DNA of 64,000 nucleotides from positions 23,454,501-23,518,500 of the forward strand of contig NC_079879.1 in the NCBI RefSeq assembly GCF_029227915.1, given 5' to 3'. Below, piece by piece: positions 44,641 through 55,335 of this stretch (the first letter of the stretch is position 1; each line of letters begins with the position of its first letter). A program made the position numbers and the translations under genes. The notes below the pieces were generated by a model. That model ran no database searches and was not told where the DNA came from. It saw nothing but the letters and a program-made list of their open reading frames with translations. Origin of the DNA: Hydractinia symbiolongicarpus. Taxonomy: Eukaryota; Cnidaria; Hydrozoa; Anthoathecata; Hydractiniidae.

Positions 44641-45586
44641 TGCGGCACTATTTTGTGTAATAGACAGGCAGACGTATACTGGTATTCTTTACTGTATACT
44701 AGATTCTTTTTTCTTAACTTTTAGTTCTATGTGTATTGCGCGCATTTTTTCCACTGTGCGCGCTGACAGTTACGAGGGGTCTCTATGTGTTTCAGTTGTT
44801 TTTTTATTTTAATCAGTCCCTTTCCATAAGTTTCTGTGTGCGTTGTTAGTTTTTTTCTTTTAATTGCCTACGTATCTATCCTGGTGTTTTGTATCTCTTT
44901 AGCCTATGTCTATGTTGAACACAGAGTAAATCGAGTGTGTGGTTGTTTCTGTTCCTCGTTTAAACGTTCTATATACGGATATTTTTACGACGATCCGTTG
45001 TAAAGCCTTTTAGTTGCTTATAGCTAGAAATGTATTCCCGTTTATTTATATTTTCGTTCATTTAATCATTCATTTTCTCATTCGTTTATTCGTTTATTCG
45101 TGCATTTATTCATCCTTCTTGTTTCTTCATCTTGGAGTGTGATATAACTACGCGGTGCATCCTTGTGTTTGTTTTTGAAAGCAACGTTTTTGCTATAGAA
45201 CGTGACGCAGTACACTGATAAATAACATCAAACTCATATAGACCGAAGAAAAAATTGCAAAAAAGTGTAAAAAAGTGCATATTCTCTCAAACCAGATAAA
45301 TTTCTTATCAAATATTATTATTAGTGTCATTAGTAAACTGACAAAGCGTAAATACATATCAAACACCTTTCAAATTGCCGACTCTACAGGAATTTAAAGC
45401 TTAAAACAGAGATAAAAATAACATCAAAACAATGACTTGGTTTTGCTTTGGAAAGTCTAGCTCCAAATTTTTATCAAAATTTGTATTTCCTATTTCTCCG
45501 TTTTACTATTTCATGTATATGTATTCTGAAAATATCTAAAGAGATAACTTTGAAGCAAGAAACACACACCATTTGAGAGCTATGTA
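44641..45586. other. No gene seen; TTCATT-rich simple sequence near 45.05 kb
   Basis: Unique-looking AT-rich DNA. Bases about 45030-45125 are a degenerate TTCATT/TTTATTCG tandem repeat. No coding frame supported. Confidence 0.5.
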
Positions 45587-46124
45587 CAGTAGACGTCCGT
45601 TGATTTGAATATCGCTTAATTCCAACTTTCCGTTATTTCAAACAAATTTCCAAATCCCTTGAGTTTGGTTTAATAAAGTCTTATATTTTAAGCTGCTTAA
45701 TTCGAATTTCGCTAATTCGAACATTTCGCTAATTCAAACAATTTTTAATCCCAAGGCTGCATTATGCTCGTTAATGCGAAATTTTGTGCATCGATAAATA
45801 AAATCTTATGGAAAAATAAAAAATGGTCTATTCATTTTTATTGCATCAATGGTGGCAAAATTTCTTTCAATTTATCAATTAAATTGGCATTTCCAATAAA
45901 ATGAAGTTTGCAAGGAATTTGGAGGCCTTTCCTTTCGCTAAGCTAACAACGTTACAAATTTTTTTTAAAAGTTGTAGTAAAGTTGTAATAAAGTTATATT
46001 AGCATAAAACCTTTAAACGTTTATTAAAATTCTTGTTTTTTCTGAACTTCCGATAATCTGAACATTCGTTAATTCGAACATATAATTTAGTCCCTTGCGT
46101 GTTCGAATTCACGGACGTCTACTG
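45587..46124. mobile_element. Pogo/Tigger-type MITE, 538 bp, TA target
   Basis: Flanked by TA (45585-45586 and 46125-46126). The ends are inverted: CAGTAGACGTCCGTTGATTT at the left and the complement ACGGACGTCTACTG at the right. The interior has repeated TTCGAA/AATTCGAAC blocks. The CAGTA start with TA target is typical of pogo/Tigger elements. No transposase. Confidence 0.85.
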
Positions 46125-46376
46125 TATGTCCAAAACATTGATAATTTAGTTTTGTCTCCGTATTCACAAATCCATGTACGTTTTATCCTAAAACGTAGAT
46201 ATGTATCGTGTAAACTATTTTTGAGATATCGAGTTCAAACTTTTAAAAAACAATTAAATCTTGTCGTAAGTAAAAAAATATTCGTTGTTATATATTTTCC
46301 ATTCTTCATTTTTCAATTTTATATATATATATTTTCTTTACTTAAAAATTTTGTAACATAGTAAATGTATTGTATG

Positions 46377-46536
46377 TGTAGACGTCCGTTAATTCGAATG
46401 CCGCTTATTTCGAACTTTCCGTTATTTCGAACAAATTGGCAAGTCCCTTGAGTTTGATTTAATAATAATCCGAATATTCGTCAATTCAAACAAATAATTT
46501 AGTCCCTTGCGGGATCGATTTAACGGACGTCTACTG
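46377..46536. mobile_element. Internally deleted copy of the same pogo-type MITE
   Basis: GTAGACGTCCGTTAATTCGA at the left and GGACGTCTACTG at the right, flanked by TA at 46537-46538. About 160 bp; the interior retains only end-proximal blocks of the 538-bp copy. Confidence 0.8.
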
Positions 46537-46849
46537 TACATGGATATGGCAAAATCTTTAACCAACAACATGTATCATTGTACATTTACACGTTTGATTT
46601 CTTGATAAAATCTCTTGTAGTTAATTAAAGTGTAAAACAACAACAACAAAAAACTTTTAGCGTTGCTGACACAACAGCCTAGGCATTAATAGATACATTC
46701 AGCTAGAAGATATTTTTATTAGATGTACAAAACCTCTTATTAGAGATTTAGGATTCCAGTAAAATGTAGTAGAAAGAAACTTTTTAACGACAATCAAGTT
46801 TTTGCGAGGACATTAGGAGATAAATAACACGATAAATAAATAAATTGAG

Positions 46850-46960
46850 GTAGACGTATACTCCATGTAACCGTGGTGACCGCGGATTGAATCCCGCTCA
46901 CTGCCAGGCACTATGCTAGTGATGAACAAAGTAGCTTTATTTTCAATATGAGATTGATTT
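46850..46960 (+). mobile_element. tRNA-derived SINE fragment, type 1, second copy
   Basis: GTGACCGCGGATTGAATCCC and GCTCACTGCCAGGCACTATG match the copy at 37770-37905. 5' part missing. Confidence 0.55.
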
Positions 46961-47639
46961 TTATTCGTTTGTTATATATGTTTTGAACAAGTCATGCATT
47001 GCGCTTGCTTTGGTGCAGAACACCATCCGTTTTTATTGCTTTGGAATTGCTTCTTTAAAATGTTTTCGCACTTCCTGGGAAACCAATTGCTGCATGCAAA
47101 ACACCTAGGTTTTACATTCAACTATGTGCAAATCAGGTTAACGCGATGCTAACCCGATTTAAAATGGCAAGTGCAGAATACAGACAGTCTCTTAAACTTG
47201 CTTTTCCCTGGTATTACTTTTATAGTAATTGACAGTGTCTGGTCGACCTCCTACAGTTGATATCAACACCCAAGGAAAATGAACATTGGGCAAAATTTGT
47301 ACGCCTGTGTGTCGCCTTAATTTTTTAACATAAATCTCCGACCACGAGCATATCTTAACCATATCTATTGTCAAAAAAAAAGCAAATAAAATAGAATTAA
47401 CAGTACTTTTTTTAAGGTGGCAGTAACCCTTTAAAAAATCGGACTTTTTTTTTTACATAATTAGTTACGAAAGGTTATTTTCAGACTATATATCCATATT
47501 TTTCTGTTACAACACACTTGTCATGATTTTATGGCTAGAATACTATTATCTTTCACTAAAAATATTGAGCCTCCACAATTCCTCTTTAAAATAAAGTTCG
47601 TGAATTATTAATTAGTTCTGCTGAATATAGTTTAAAGGG
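46961..47639. other. No gene established; exon-like ORF 47364-47192 (minus)
   Basis: On the minus strand a T-rich acceptor TTTTGACAATAG opens a phase-1 frame of 57 codons (VKICSWSEIYVKKLRR to NTREKQV-stop). It resembles the last exons of genes A-C in phase and has a basic cluster, but only one cysteine and no identified upstream exon. The rest is featureless. Confidence 0.2.
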
Positions 47640-47800
47640 GGATTTTCACGAAGCGAATTGAACGGCGAATTCGACTACGAATTGGCGAATTGTATCTGAG
47701 CATGCGCAGTTTTGTTATGATTTTGCATCAAAATATTCGCTTCGCTGAAAAGTAGAAATAGTTCCTACTTTTTGAACGAAACGAAATTGTACAGAAAGAA
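47640..47800 (+). repeat. Short dispersed repeat shared with 10831 and 20029
   Basis: GCGAATTG...GTATCTGAGCATGC and CTGAAAAGTAGAAA recur, diverged, at 10831-10930 and 20029-20130. Class unknown, probably a MITE. Confidence 0.5.
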
Positions 47801-48480
47801 ATGACGTAATTATTAAAGACGTTCATAACAACAAAGCTGTTGAATGTCGTAAATGAAACTTCTTTGAATGCGTTATCGCACGCTAATCCTTCCAAGATAA
47901 ACTCCATTGTTAATTCTTCTCGATTGAGATGATCTTCGTTGCACATTGATATAGTTAGGCATGGATTTATCGAAGATTCCTTAATGCGTAAGTTTCAATA
48001 ATGACAGCTTGATTCGTTGCTGCACTGGTAGCCAATCCAAGTCTATGACATCAACTGTGTTGCACCATTTATTCAAGACGTAAAACGCAGCACAGTTTTG
48101 AACTTTTTAAAGTCTCTTTACTTGGTAATTTGGTACATTAGTTTTAGTTTACAAATTTTTCTTGTTCTAAAAGATGGACATCCCTTAGTGGATGATCAAT
48201 GCGCATAAGATAAGCAGCAATCGAGCCTTTAAAACAGAAAAACCTATCCTGCATTGAGCCAACTGCTGTTTTGCTTATAAGCGTTATATGTCATATTATT
48301 TTATTCTTATAAAACTGTTTATTTATATATATGATAGAAATATAAATTTTATCTTAAATACTTCATCATCGTTTTTTTAACCCTCTTCTTGTTTTGCTTT
48401 GTCACACCTCTTTCAGAATTAAAAATAAAATCCTAATATGCATACGCTTAAATTATCTAAATCAGGCCTGCCTTTACAGT
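47801..48480. other. No gene seen
   Basis: AT-rich. The minus-strand frame ending at 47728 (HLNREELTMEFILEGLACDN) has no recognised domain and partly overlaps the dispersed repeat. Confidence 0.35.
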
Positions 48481-48639
48481 ATGACGTTTGAAAGAGACTA
48501 AAGAAAGACGTCTTTAAGTCGTTTTGGTACCTACAAGAACGTCTCTAAAACGTCTTTAATACGTCACTTTTTCCGTCTGTTAAAGACCTCTTTAGGCGTT
48601 ACGCGTTTAGATAGGTCAGAGACGTCTCAGAGAACTCTT

Positions 48640-49370
48640 ATCTGGTGTTTAAAAGACGTGTTTAAGAAGTCTCGTACTTTCTGGGATCTGAACCAAATAG
48701 GAACAATTTTTTTGTCACTCTCGGTTACAGGTGTGTTGTTTGATTTGTTCAATAATTTAAGTATGATGGAATTAGAAACATGTTTTGGAAAACCATTCCA
48801 TGATGCGAACTTTTTGATTATAAAAATCTCACTCGATAGTTTTGTTGGGCAGCAGATCTTGATAGCTCGGTTTACAAGGCTACTAATCCAAGCAGTTCGA
48901 AAATTCCATGAAACATAAGTTGTGTAGTTGATCTTTTCGATAAATAGCAGGTCTATCCAGATTCAGTTCGAAGTCCAGAAAGTGTGGAACGACATCTGTG
49001 AATAGACCAACTGGGAATACTAAGTTTTCATTAAATTCGTTTGAACAATGCATGTATGCGTGATATATCTTCTGGTTTAATTACAAGGAGGGTATCGTCA
49101 ACATATCTGCCATAGAATTTTATAGTACCATCAGTCACAAGGTTTCTTATATTAGTTTCTTCCATTTTTGTCATGATAATGTTGGCTAGGACAGGGCCTA
49201 AGGAAAAACACATGCAAACACACCGTCAATTTGATCATAAAGTTCATTGTTTGCCATGAATGCTGTTTTTGTACACGTATCCATTATTAGTTTTCTCAAC
49301 GACTTTTCTTGGAGCTTGGTAGAAATCAATTTATCACAATAAATTCGTAAATTCATCTTACATTTTTCAT
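48640..49370 (-). mobile_element. Penelope-like retroelement relic
   Basis: Minus-strand pieces encode TKTAFMANNELYDQIDGVFA, then SLGPVLANIIMTKMEE and KFYGRYVDDTLLVIKPEDIS, the last holding the catalytic YVDD. This order and wording fit Penelope-like RTs (GSxLGPxLANI, RYVDDT). Downstream broken frames include FSNCLDYLVNRAIKICCPTK. Frameshifts and stops show it is dead; no GIY-YIG domain is recognisable. Confidence 0.7.
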
Positions 49371-49429
49371 AATGACATCCATCATAATGACAATGACTTG
49401 AACTATAGTCGAAATATTAGAAACTACAA

Positions 49430-51337
49430 ATTTTTTTTTTTTTTTTTTTTTACGATCTGGCTAACGTGATTTAAATAAAATGAACTTATGCGGACTTTCT
49501 TTTTTACTTTACCCAGTATAGAGCCTTGGGGCACTCCAAAGACAACTTAAGATATGCTAGATCTGTTATTATTTACTCGTACATACTGTTCTCAAGCAGA
49601 AAAAAACTTACCATCATAAATATTGCAGGTTTTGATGAACCTATTTGATAAAGCTTTCCTATTATTGTGTCATAGTTAAAAGTGTAAAATGCTTTTAAGA
49701 AGTCTGTCATGACAACCAATGTAACATCACTTTTGTTCATTGCTTCAACAATCCCTTTAGTTTTAATAACAGGGTAACAGTTGAATGATTTTTCTAAAAA
49801 CTGGATATAGATTTACCGTATATCGATTTGTTGTCAATATACTCTAATAACTGCTTGCATGATACATTTTCAAAAAACTTTTGGGAACAGCGGGAGAATT
49901 GCAATTGGTCTAAAATCTTTGTAAGACATTGGTTGATCAACCTTCAGTATGGAAACCACTCTACCAATCTTCTATTGCTTAGGAAAGTGTTGATTTTCGA
50001 TACAACACTTAATTATATGCGTTGAAGGCCATGCAAGGTGCTCTATCACAGGTTTTATGAGTCATATCGATATTTCATCATCACCAGTAGAACAGTCGTT
50101 TCTTAATGATCGTAGTACGTCAACAACTTCAATGTATTTAACTTCGTGAAAATGAAAACTTTCCTCACTAAAGCCAAAAGATTTAAATGTTTCCATTATC
50201 TCTTCCTTGTGTTTCAGTGATTTATCAAAAGCCGTTCTGCAGTGGTACTATAGTGGTTATTCAAAGCATCGATGTCCTTGATGTCATTCATAGAAGAGGA
50301 TGGTTTTAATTTTTTTTTATTACTTTCCAGACTTCAGTCGGATGTTTTGAGCTTAATGCAGTTGTGGGAAAGGACTTTTTTGCAGATTTGAAAGCAGAGA
50401 CAAGTCTATTTCTACAACTGAAATACTTATATTTCAACACTTGTATCTATCTACTTTTTGGCTCGTTTCGAACGCAGTTTTATTGGAGTTCCTCTGTTGT
50501 TTTAACTCTTGGAAAGCAGGGTTACGCATCCAAGGTGCTGTATTTTGGTGATTTTGGTTCGAATAAGTGGAGCATGTCTGTCAATACACTCTTTCGTTAA
50601 ATCGTTAAAAATGGAGAATTTTTTCTAAAGCGTAGACGACATTAAATGTTAATATTTGGAACCCTTTTGCGTACATATTTACATCAAATATTTAAAGATT
50701 ACGGATAAACTTATGGCATTTTTTAAACCGGTCTGGTTTAACGTTACTACGCTGATATACGATGCATCGTCGTCGCTCACTTCGTCTGTTGGCAGCACGT
50801 CTTTGCTAGGATTATTTGTCCACATCAGTCCATGCACGCTTTTTGTCTCGTAGTTTTCGTTATATGTTGATGTAAACCGACTGCAGTGAATCCAAGTACA
50901 GACAAAGACGAAAGGGTGATCATGAAGTGAACTGCTAAAACAATCAAAAGTCGACACCATACTCTGCGTGTTCAAATGCATGACCTTAAGTAAGTTACCA
51001 TGATCATTAAAAATCAGTCTGTGATGATTAATTTCAGTTTCAGCAGGATCAGAGACACTAGTTTCGTTCATTGGTTGCTGTAAACAATCTTGTATGTGGT
51101 TGCTTAGTAACTTCGAGTTGAAGAATGGTAATTCAATATGTAAACAAGTGTGACATATGTACAAAGAATACGAGATTTAACGATTAGGTGTTCTTTGTTT
51201 AAACATTTCACGTATCTCAGACTGAGACACTTGTCACATATCACACGTGTTTGGTTAGATTTCACAGTTTTGCGGTACTCTTTACACTTCGGCGCGTGAG
51301 TTCCAGGTCCAGGGTTACGCTCTATATCTCCTGACAA
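49430..51337 (-). mobile_element. LINE relic with zinc-finger, endonuclease and RT remnants and poly(A) tail
   Basis: The minus strand begins SGDIERNPGP, then a cysteine-rich knuckle region (VICDKCLSLRYVKCLNK), the apurinic-type endonuclease start LLKVMHLNTQSMVSTFD, and after internal loss the RT motif VFGVPQGSILG near 49520. It ends in 20 A on the minus strand (49432-49451 as T). The GDIExNPGP opening is typical of cnidarian and other aquatic-animal LINEs of the CR1/L2 group. Multiple stops and deletions. Confidence 0.7.
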
Positions 51338-51610
51338 AATTAAATTAAATACTCTTGCCTGGTTTCAACCTATTCAAAAGAATAAAATACATGTAATTAT
51401 AACAAAACGTATCGTTGTTAACAGCATGGTTTCTATATGAGCAACTGTAAGAAAAATAGAGCATTTGTTTCGACTTTTGAAAACATAAACTTTCAAAGTT
51501 GCAATTCTCCAAAAATTACCCAAAAGTACCCCGATAAGTAAAGATCAAACTTTTTTATAATTTGGAATACGTAATGATCCACCAGTAACTTTTTTATGAT
51601 ATTCATCACT

Positions 51611-51974
51611 GTTTACAACCTCGATCCCAGGGCCTGTAGCGTTCTTTGATACGAGGCACTGGAATCGGGATCAAATATGCCGATAAGCATTACGAAGATT
51701 TTGGTTACTTGTTTATGAAGAAAATATTTATATTCACGTTATTTTTTACTTCCTTGCATTGTTTACAAATTTATCGAAGCTGTTCAAAATTTTTAAACAT
51801 CACTTTTGTTTTCTCGCTTAAAAAAGGCAGCGGACAACTCAAAAGGAATGGTGCGACGAACATCCTGTCCTGCGAACGATCTTTTTTTGGGACAATACTT
51901 ATATTTTTAAAAAACTGAAAATTTTATTTATCGTATCAAAAAATGCTACAGGCTCTGGGTTCGAGGTTGCAAAC
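51611..51974. mobile_element. MITE, 364 bp
   Basis: Imperfect inverted repeats of about 43 bp: GTTTACAACCTCGATCCCAG...CTTTGATAC at the left and GTATCAAAAAATGCTACAGG...GGTTGCAAAC at the right. Internal open frames are not gene-like. Confidence 0.75.
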
Positions 51975-52263
51975 GTATGTACCTTGGTGCCAACCTATGT
52001 TCCTTTGCACCTTGCATGATGGGAGGTGAATAAGTAGCGACAGCAGTGGCCAGGCAGCTTTTTATGGTTTGTACATGTTGTTTATATGTCTGTGTGTATG
52101 TATTGTTTGATTTATTTATGCACGAAATTTGATATCACTTTTGAACTACAAGTAACGACGGGTCGAACGAAGTTAACGATTTCGAACAACGTTCGGTATT
52201 TTAATCAAAAAAATTGTAGACCGGGTATATGTATTGTGACGTTAGTAGCCATGGTACAGGTCA

Positions 52264-53028
52264 ATATATTACGATGGCCCCTGTGGCTCACGTTTCTTTT
52301 AATTTAAAAACACTTCTCTTCTATGATCCAAACAATTCTCTTCTGCATTTTGACACTTCTCTTCTGCACTTAACACTTCTCTGCATGTGGCCCCAAACTT
52401 TCTCTTCGCAAGTAATTTTAAAAATCTGGTCCGCAATTTTACACCCATGGTCTGTATAATTTTTTTCACTTTTCGCAAGAAGATACTTGGCTCGTGCTCA
52501 ATTTACGAATATATATGTTATTATTAAAATATTGTAGCAGGTCCCGAAGCATATGCATGAATAAAATAACATCACGAATCAATTCAGATCAGTAGCAAAG
52601 TAATTAATTTTATTTATGAAGAGACAATAAATCGCAAAATAAATGGCTGTCTAGAACAATAGAGAAATAATGGCCAGCCTGGTTAAAATTTTGGTATTCT
52701 TATAAAAAAGATAAACGAATGCCTTAAACGGATACGTTATTTATTCACTCTCGTCTCCGTTATGAAAAACGCAAAAAACCTGGAGGTGACGGGTCGGTCT
52801 TTTATTTAAAAAACGTAAGTTAGAGAAATCTAGCTTAATCAATATTCCGGACCGGAATTGGGTCTGGGAATTCTTTGAGTTCATGGAAGAGAAGTGTTTT
52901 TCACTTTGGAAGAGAAGTGTTTCGAACGGAAGAGAAGATTTCAGAAGAAAGAAGAGAAGTGTTTTGACTAAGAAGAGAAGTGTTTTTATCAAGAAGAGAA
53001 GTGACCCATAGGGGCCATCGTAATATAT
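52264..53028. mobile_element. Inverted-repeat element with ACACTTCTCTTC subterminal repeats
   Basis: The left end ATATATTACGATGGCCCCTG is matched in inverse at the right (GGGGCCATCGTAATATAT). Inside the left end ACTTCTCTTCT occurs about four times (52310-52385); inside the right end its complement AGAAGAGAAGTGT occurs about five times (52885-53000). No coding capacity. Confidence 0.8.
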
Positions 53029-54373
53029 ATGTCACATTATCAACGTAATTTAAATAGTATAATCTGAGTATATAAGAAATGACCCTGGGCCACACACTGG
53101 TCAGTTCCGAGATCTGATTGGTTTCTCAAGTTTCCGTTAATTCTGAAGATAAATTAATTTATGCGTAAAAATTGAATAATAACAGAAAAACCATAATGGC
53201 GGCCAAGTTTATGTGCGAAAGGGACGCTGGAATGTTTATGTTCTGCTGGACTGAATTTATTTTTGTGAAAAATAAAATATTTGGCATTGTTAGTATAGCT
53301 TAACGTGCAAACAAAATTAAATAGCTTTAAGTTGTACTCAGAGGCTGTTAAAGTAAGCTTCTGTTTTTTTTGCAGTGCAGTTGAGGAGGTAGCTACTAGA
53401 CTAGAAAGCTAGCTATGCTAGGTTTTGTGCACAGAGTGTAGTAAAAAACACAATGAAGGTTTCTTTGAAGACATGTTTAGCAGCTATCTAGCTAGCTTAA
53501 ATACAACACAAGGTATATACAGGTATACACAACTAATCCTATTTCTCCTGAACAGACCTTCTTTTACACTTTAGCTAATATATTCTTTCGAGGCAGAATA
53601 TATAAACAAAAAAAAATCATATGCTGTTGATTTGGTTGAAAAAGATTAAAAAACTGGATTAAGAAGTTCATACCATTTAATTAACTAAATAGTTATACAC
53701 TTAATTAAATCGATTTTACAGATTAAATAATAATTTTCTCTGACTGCATGAAATGCAACATCCTATGTTTTATGACTTTTAATCTCTTAGTAAAGCAACA
53801 TAAATTTATTGAAAAAAGTCAATTGGTTTGACCATAGTGGCCATTTAGTTGTAAATGTGTTTCCAGGAACGCGTTTCGTGAAAACCGAAACTGTAATATG
53901 ATAAAAAAGAAGGATGAAAAAGAAAGATATTGAGTTGAAACTTGTTAGGAGATCCTTTTAGGCTGGTCTGATGGGATTAGCATAAAAAATGATTCTGTAA
54001 TAGCTAGTTTAGGCATTTAAAGCAGGGAGATAAGATTTAAAGACAATTATAAATTTTGACCTAACAATTGTAAAATTTTTTAGACAATACAATTTTATTT
54101 AGGTGTATATGCACGTTACGACAATAACAGACAAAAGGAGCCAGTTATTATATACATCAAAACGTATATATCTGATATGTATCTGACTGACACATGGTTA
54201 CGTTGAAGACTCAATACTAGTATAATATATAGCTACACCACGGCACTATAATGTCGGCGTGATAAAGCCTCAACTTAGGTTTATAGAGATTCACGTTAGC
54301 AATAAGTCGCCCGCGAGACAAAAATAGAATTAGAAAGACTGCATGTGTCTAAAAAAATGCTAAAAACTTAACT
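53029..54373. other. No gene seen
   Basis: AT-rich, with scattered TAGCTAGC and intron-like pyrimidine tracts (CTTCTGTTTTTTTTGCAG near 53374). No coding frame supported. Confidence 0.4.
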
Positions 54374-54676
54374 AGCTAGCCTTGTGGTAGAGCGTTCGCT
54401 TGGAGTGTGGAAGGTCTTGGGTTCAAACACAGCCAAGTCATGTCAGAGACTATAAAAGTGTGAATCTATCCTTTTTGCTTAGCGTTCAGCATGAGAATAG
54501 GATTGATATCTTAGGTGGTTGTCTAGTTGAGTGATTGCTGTGCTTGCAAGACTTTCGTAGCTCAAATGGCTTTAAATGCGCTAGGACCCCCTTCGCAGGA
54601 CCCTTGTTGATAGCAATACCAACAGGAACTGAAGAGGCTATCCTGGCTAAATAATTTTAATAATAAAATAATAATA
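54374..54676 (+). mobile_element. tRNA-derived SINE with microsatellite tail
   Basis: Head TAGCCTTGTGGTAGAGCG (box A) and GGGTTCAAACACAGCC (B-box-like), body with GTCATGTCAGAGACTATAAA and CGCAGGACCCTTGTTGATAG, and an AATAATAATAATA-rich tail. About 300 bp and apparently complete. A body fragment lies at 39140-39250. Confidence 0.75.
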
Positions 54677-55138
54677 GGCATCTTCAGTAATTCAAATCAC
54701 AAAACCCTCTGAGAATTCTGTGGCTTGGAAGCTAGCTAAAAGTGCTTTCACTTTTAACTATAATATGAAGTAAAGATAGCTAAAAATCATAATTAAAAAA
54801 GTGTATAGCTAGCTACCTTGGTTAGCACAACCTTTGTAGCTACAAAGTACGTCTTGGACCTTTGCTAGCTAGCTATAGATGGCTGAAAACTTTAAAATAA
54901 ATATATATTTAAAATTTGTATGTAGCCAAAAAAGCGAAGGCAACACTGCAATCATGTTTTCTCGAAGCAAAAACTCAAAACACTAAAACTAACTTGTTTC
55001 TAATTAAAAATAAAACTCTATCCATGATTTCGATTAAAGATTGTTTTGCATAAGTTATAGCAATACGGTGTTCTCGGCGGTCCGCATTCTTAACAAAATG
55101 ACCAAATTTTGAATAAATTAAAAATTACCACGAATCGT
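54677..55138. other. No gene seen
   Basis: AT-rich flank between the SINE and the P-type transposon; TAGCTAGC motifs only. Confidence 0.4.
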
Positions 55139-55335
55139 GCTGATTTAAACATAGTCATAAGAAAAAGAGATAGTCTGGTGAATCGCGCGGCTCTATTGTT
55201 ATGCTTTTGTTAGCGGAATATACCTCGTACCCAGTGCTTTGACTGCACGCTCGTGTTGAAAAATGGCGCATTTAAGTGGTTAGTTACTGTAAACAACATA
55301 GGATTAACAAACATTTAAACAGAATTATTTTCAAC

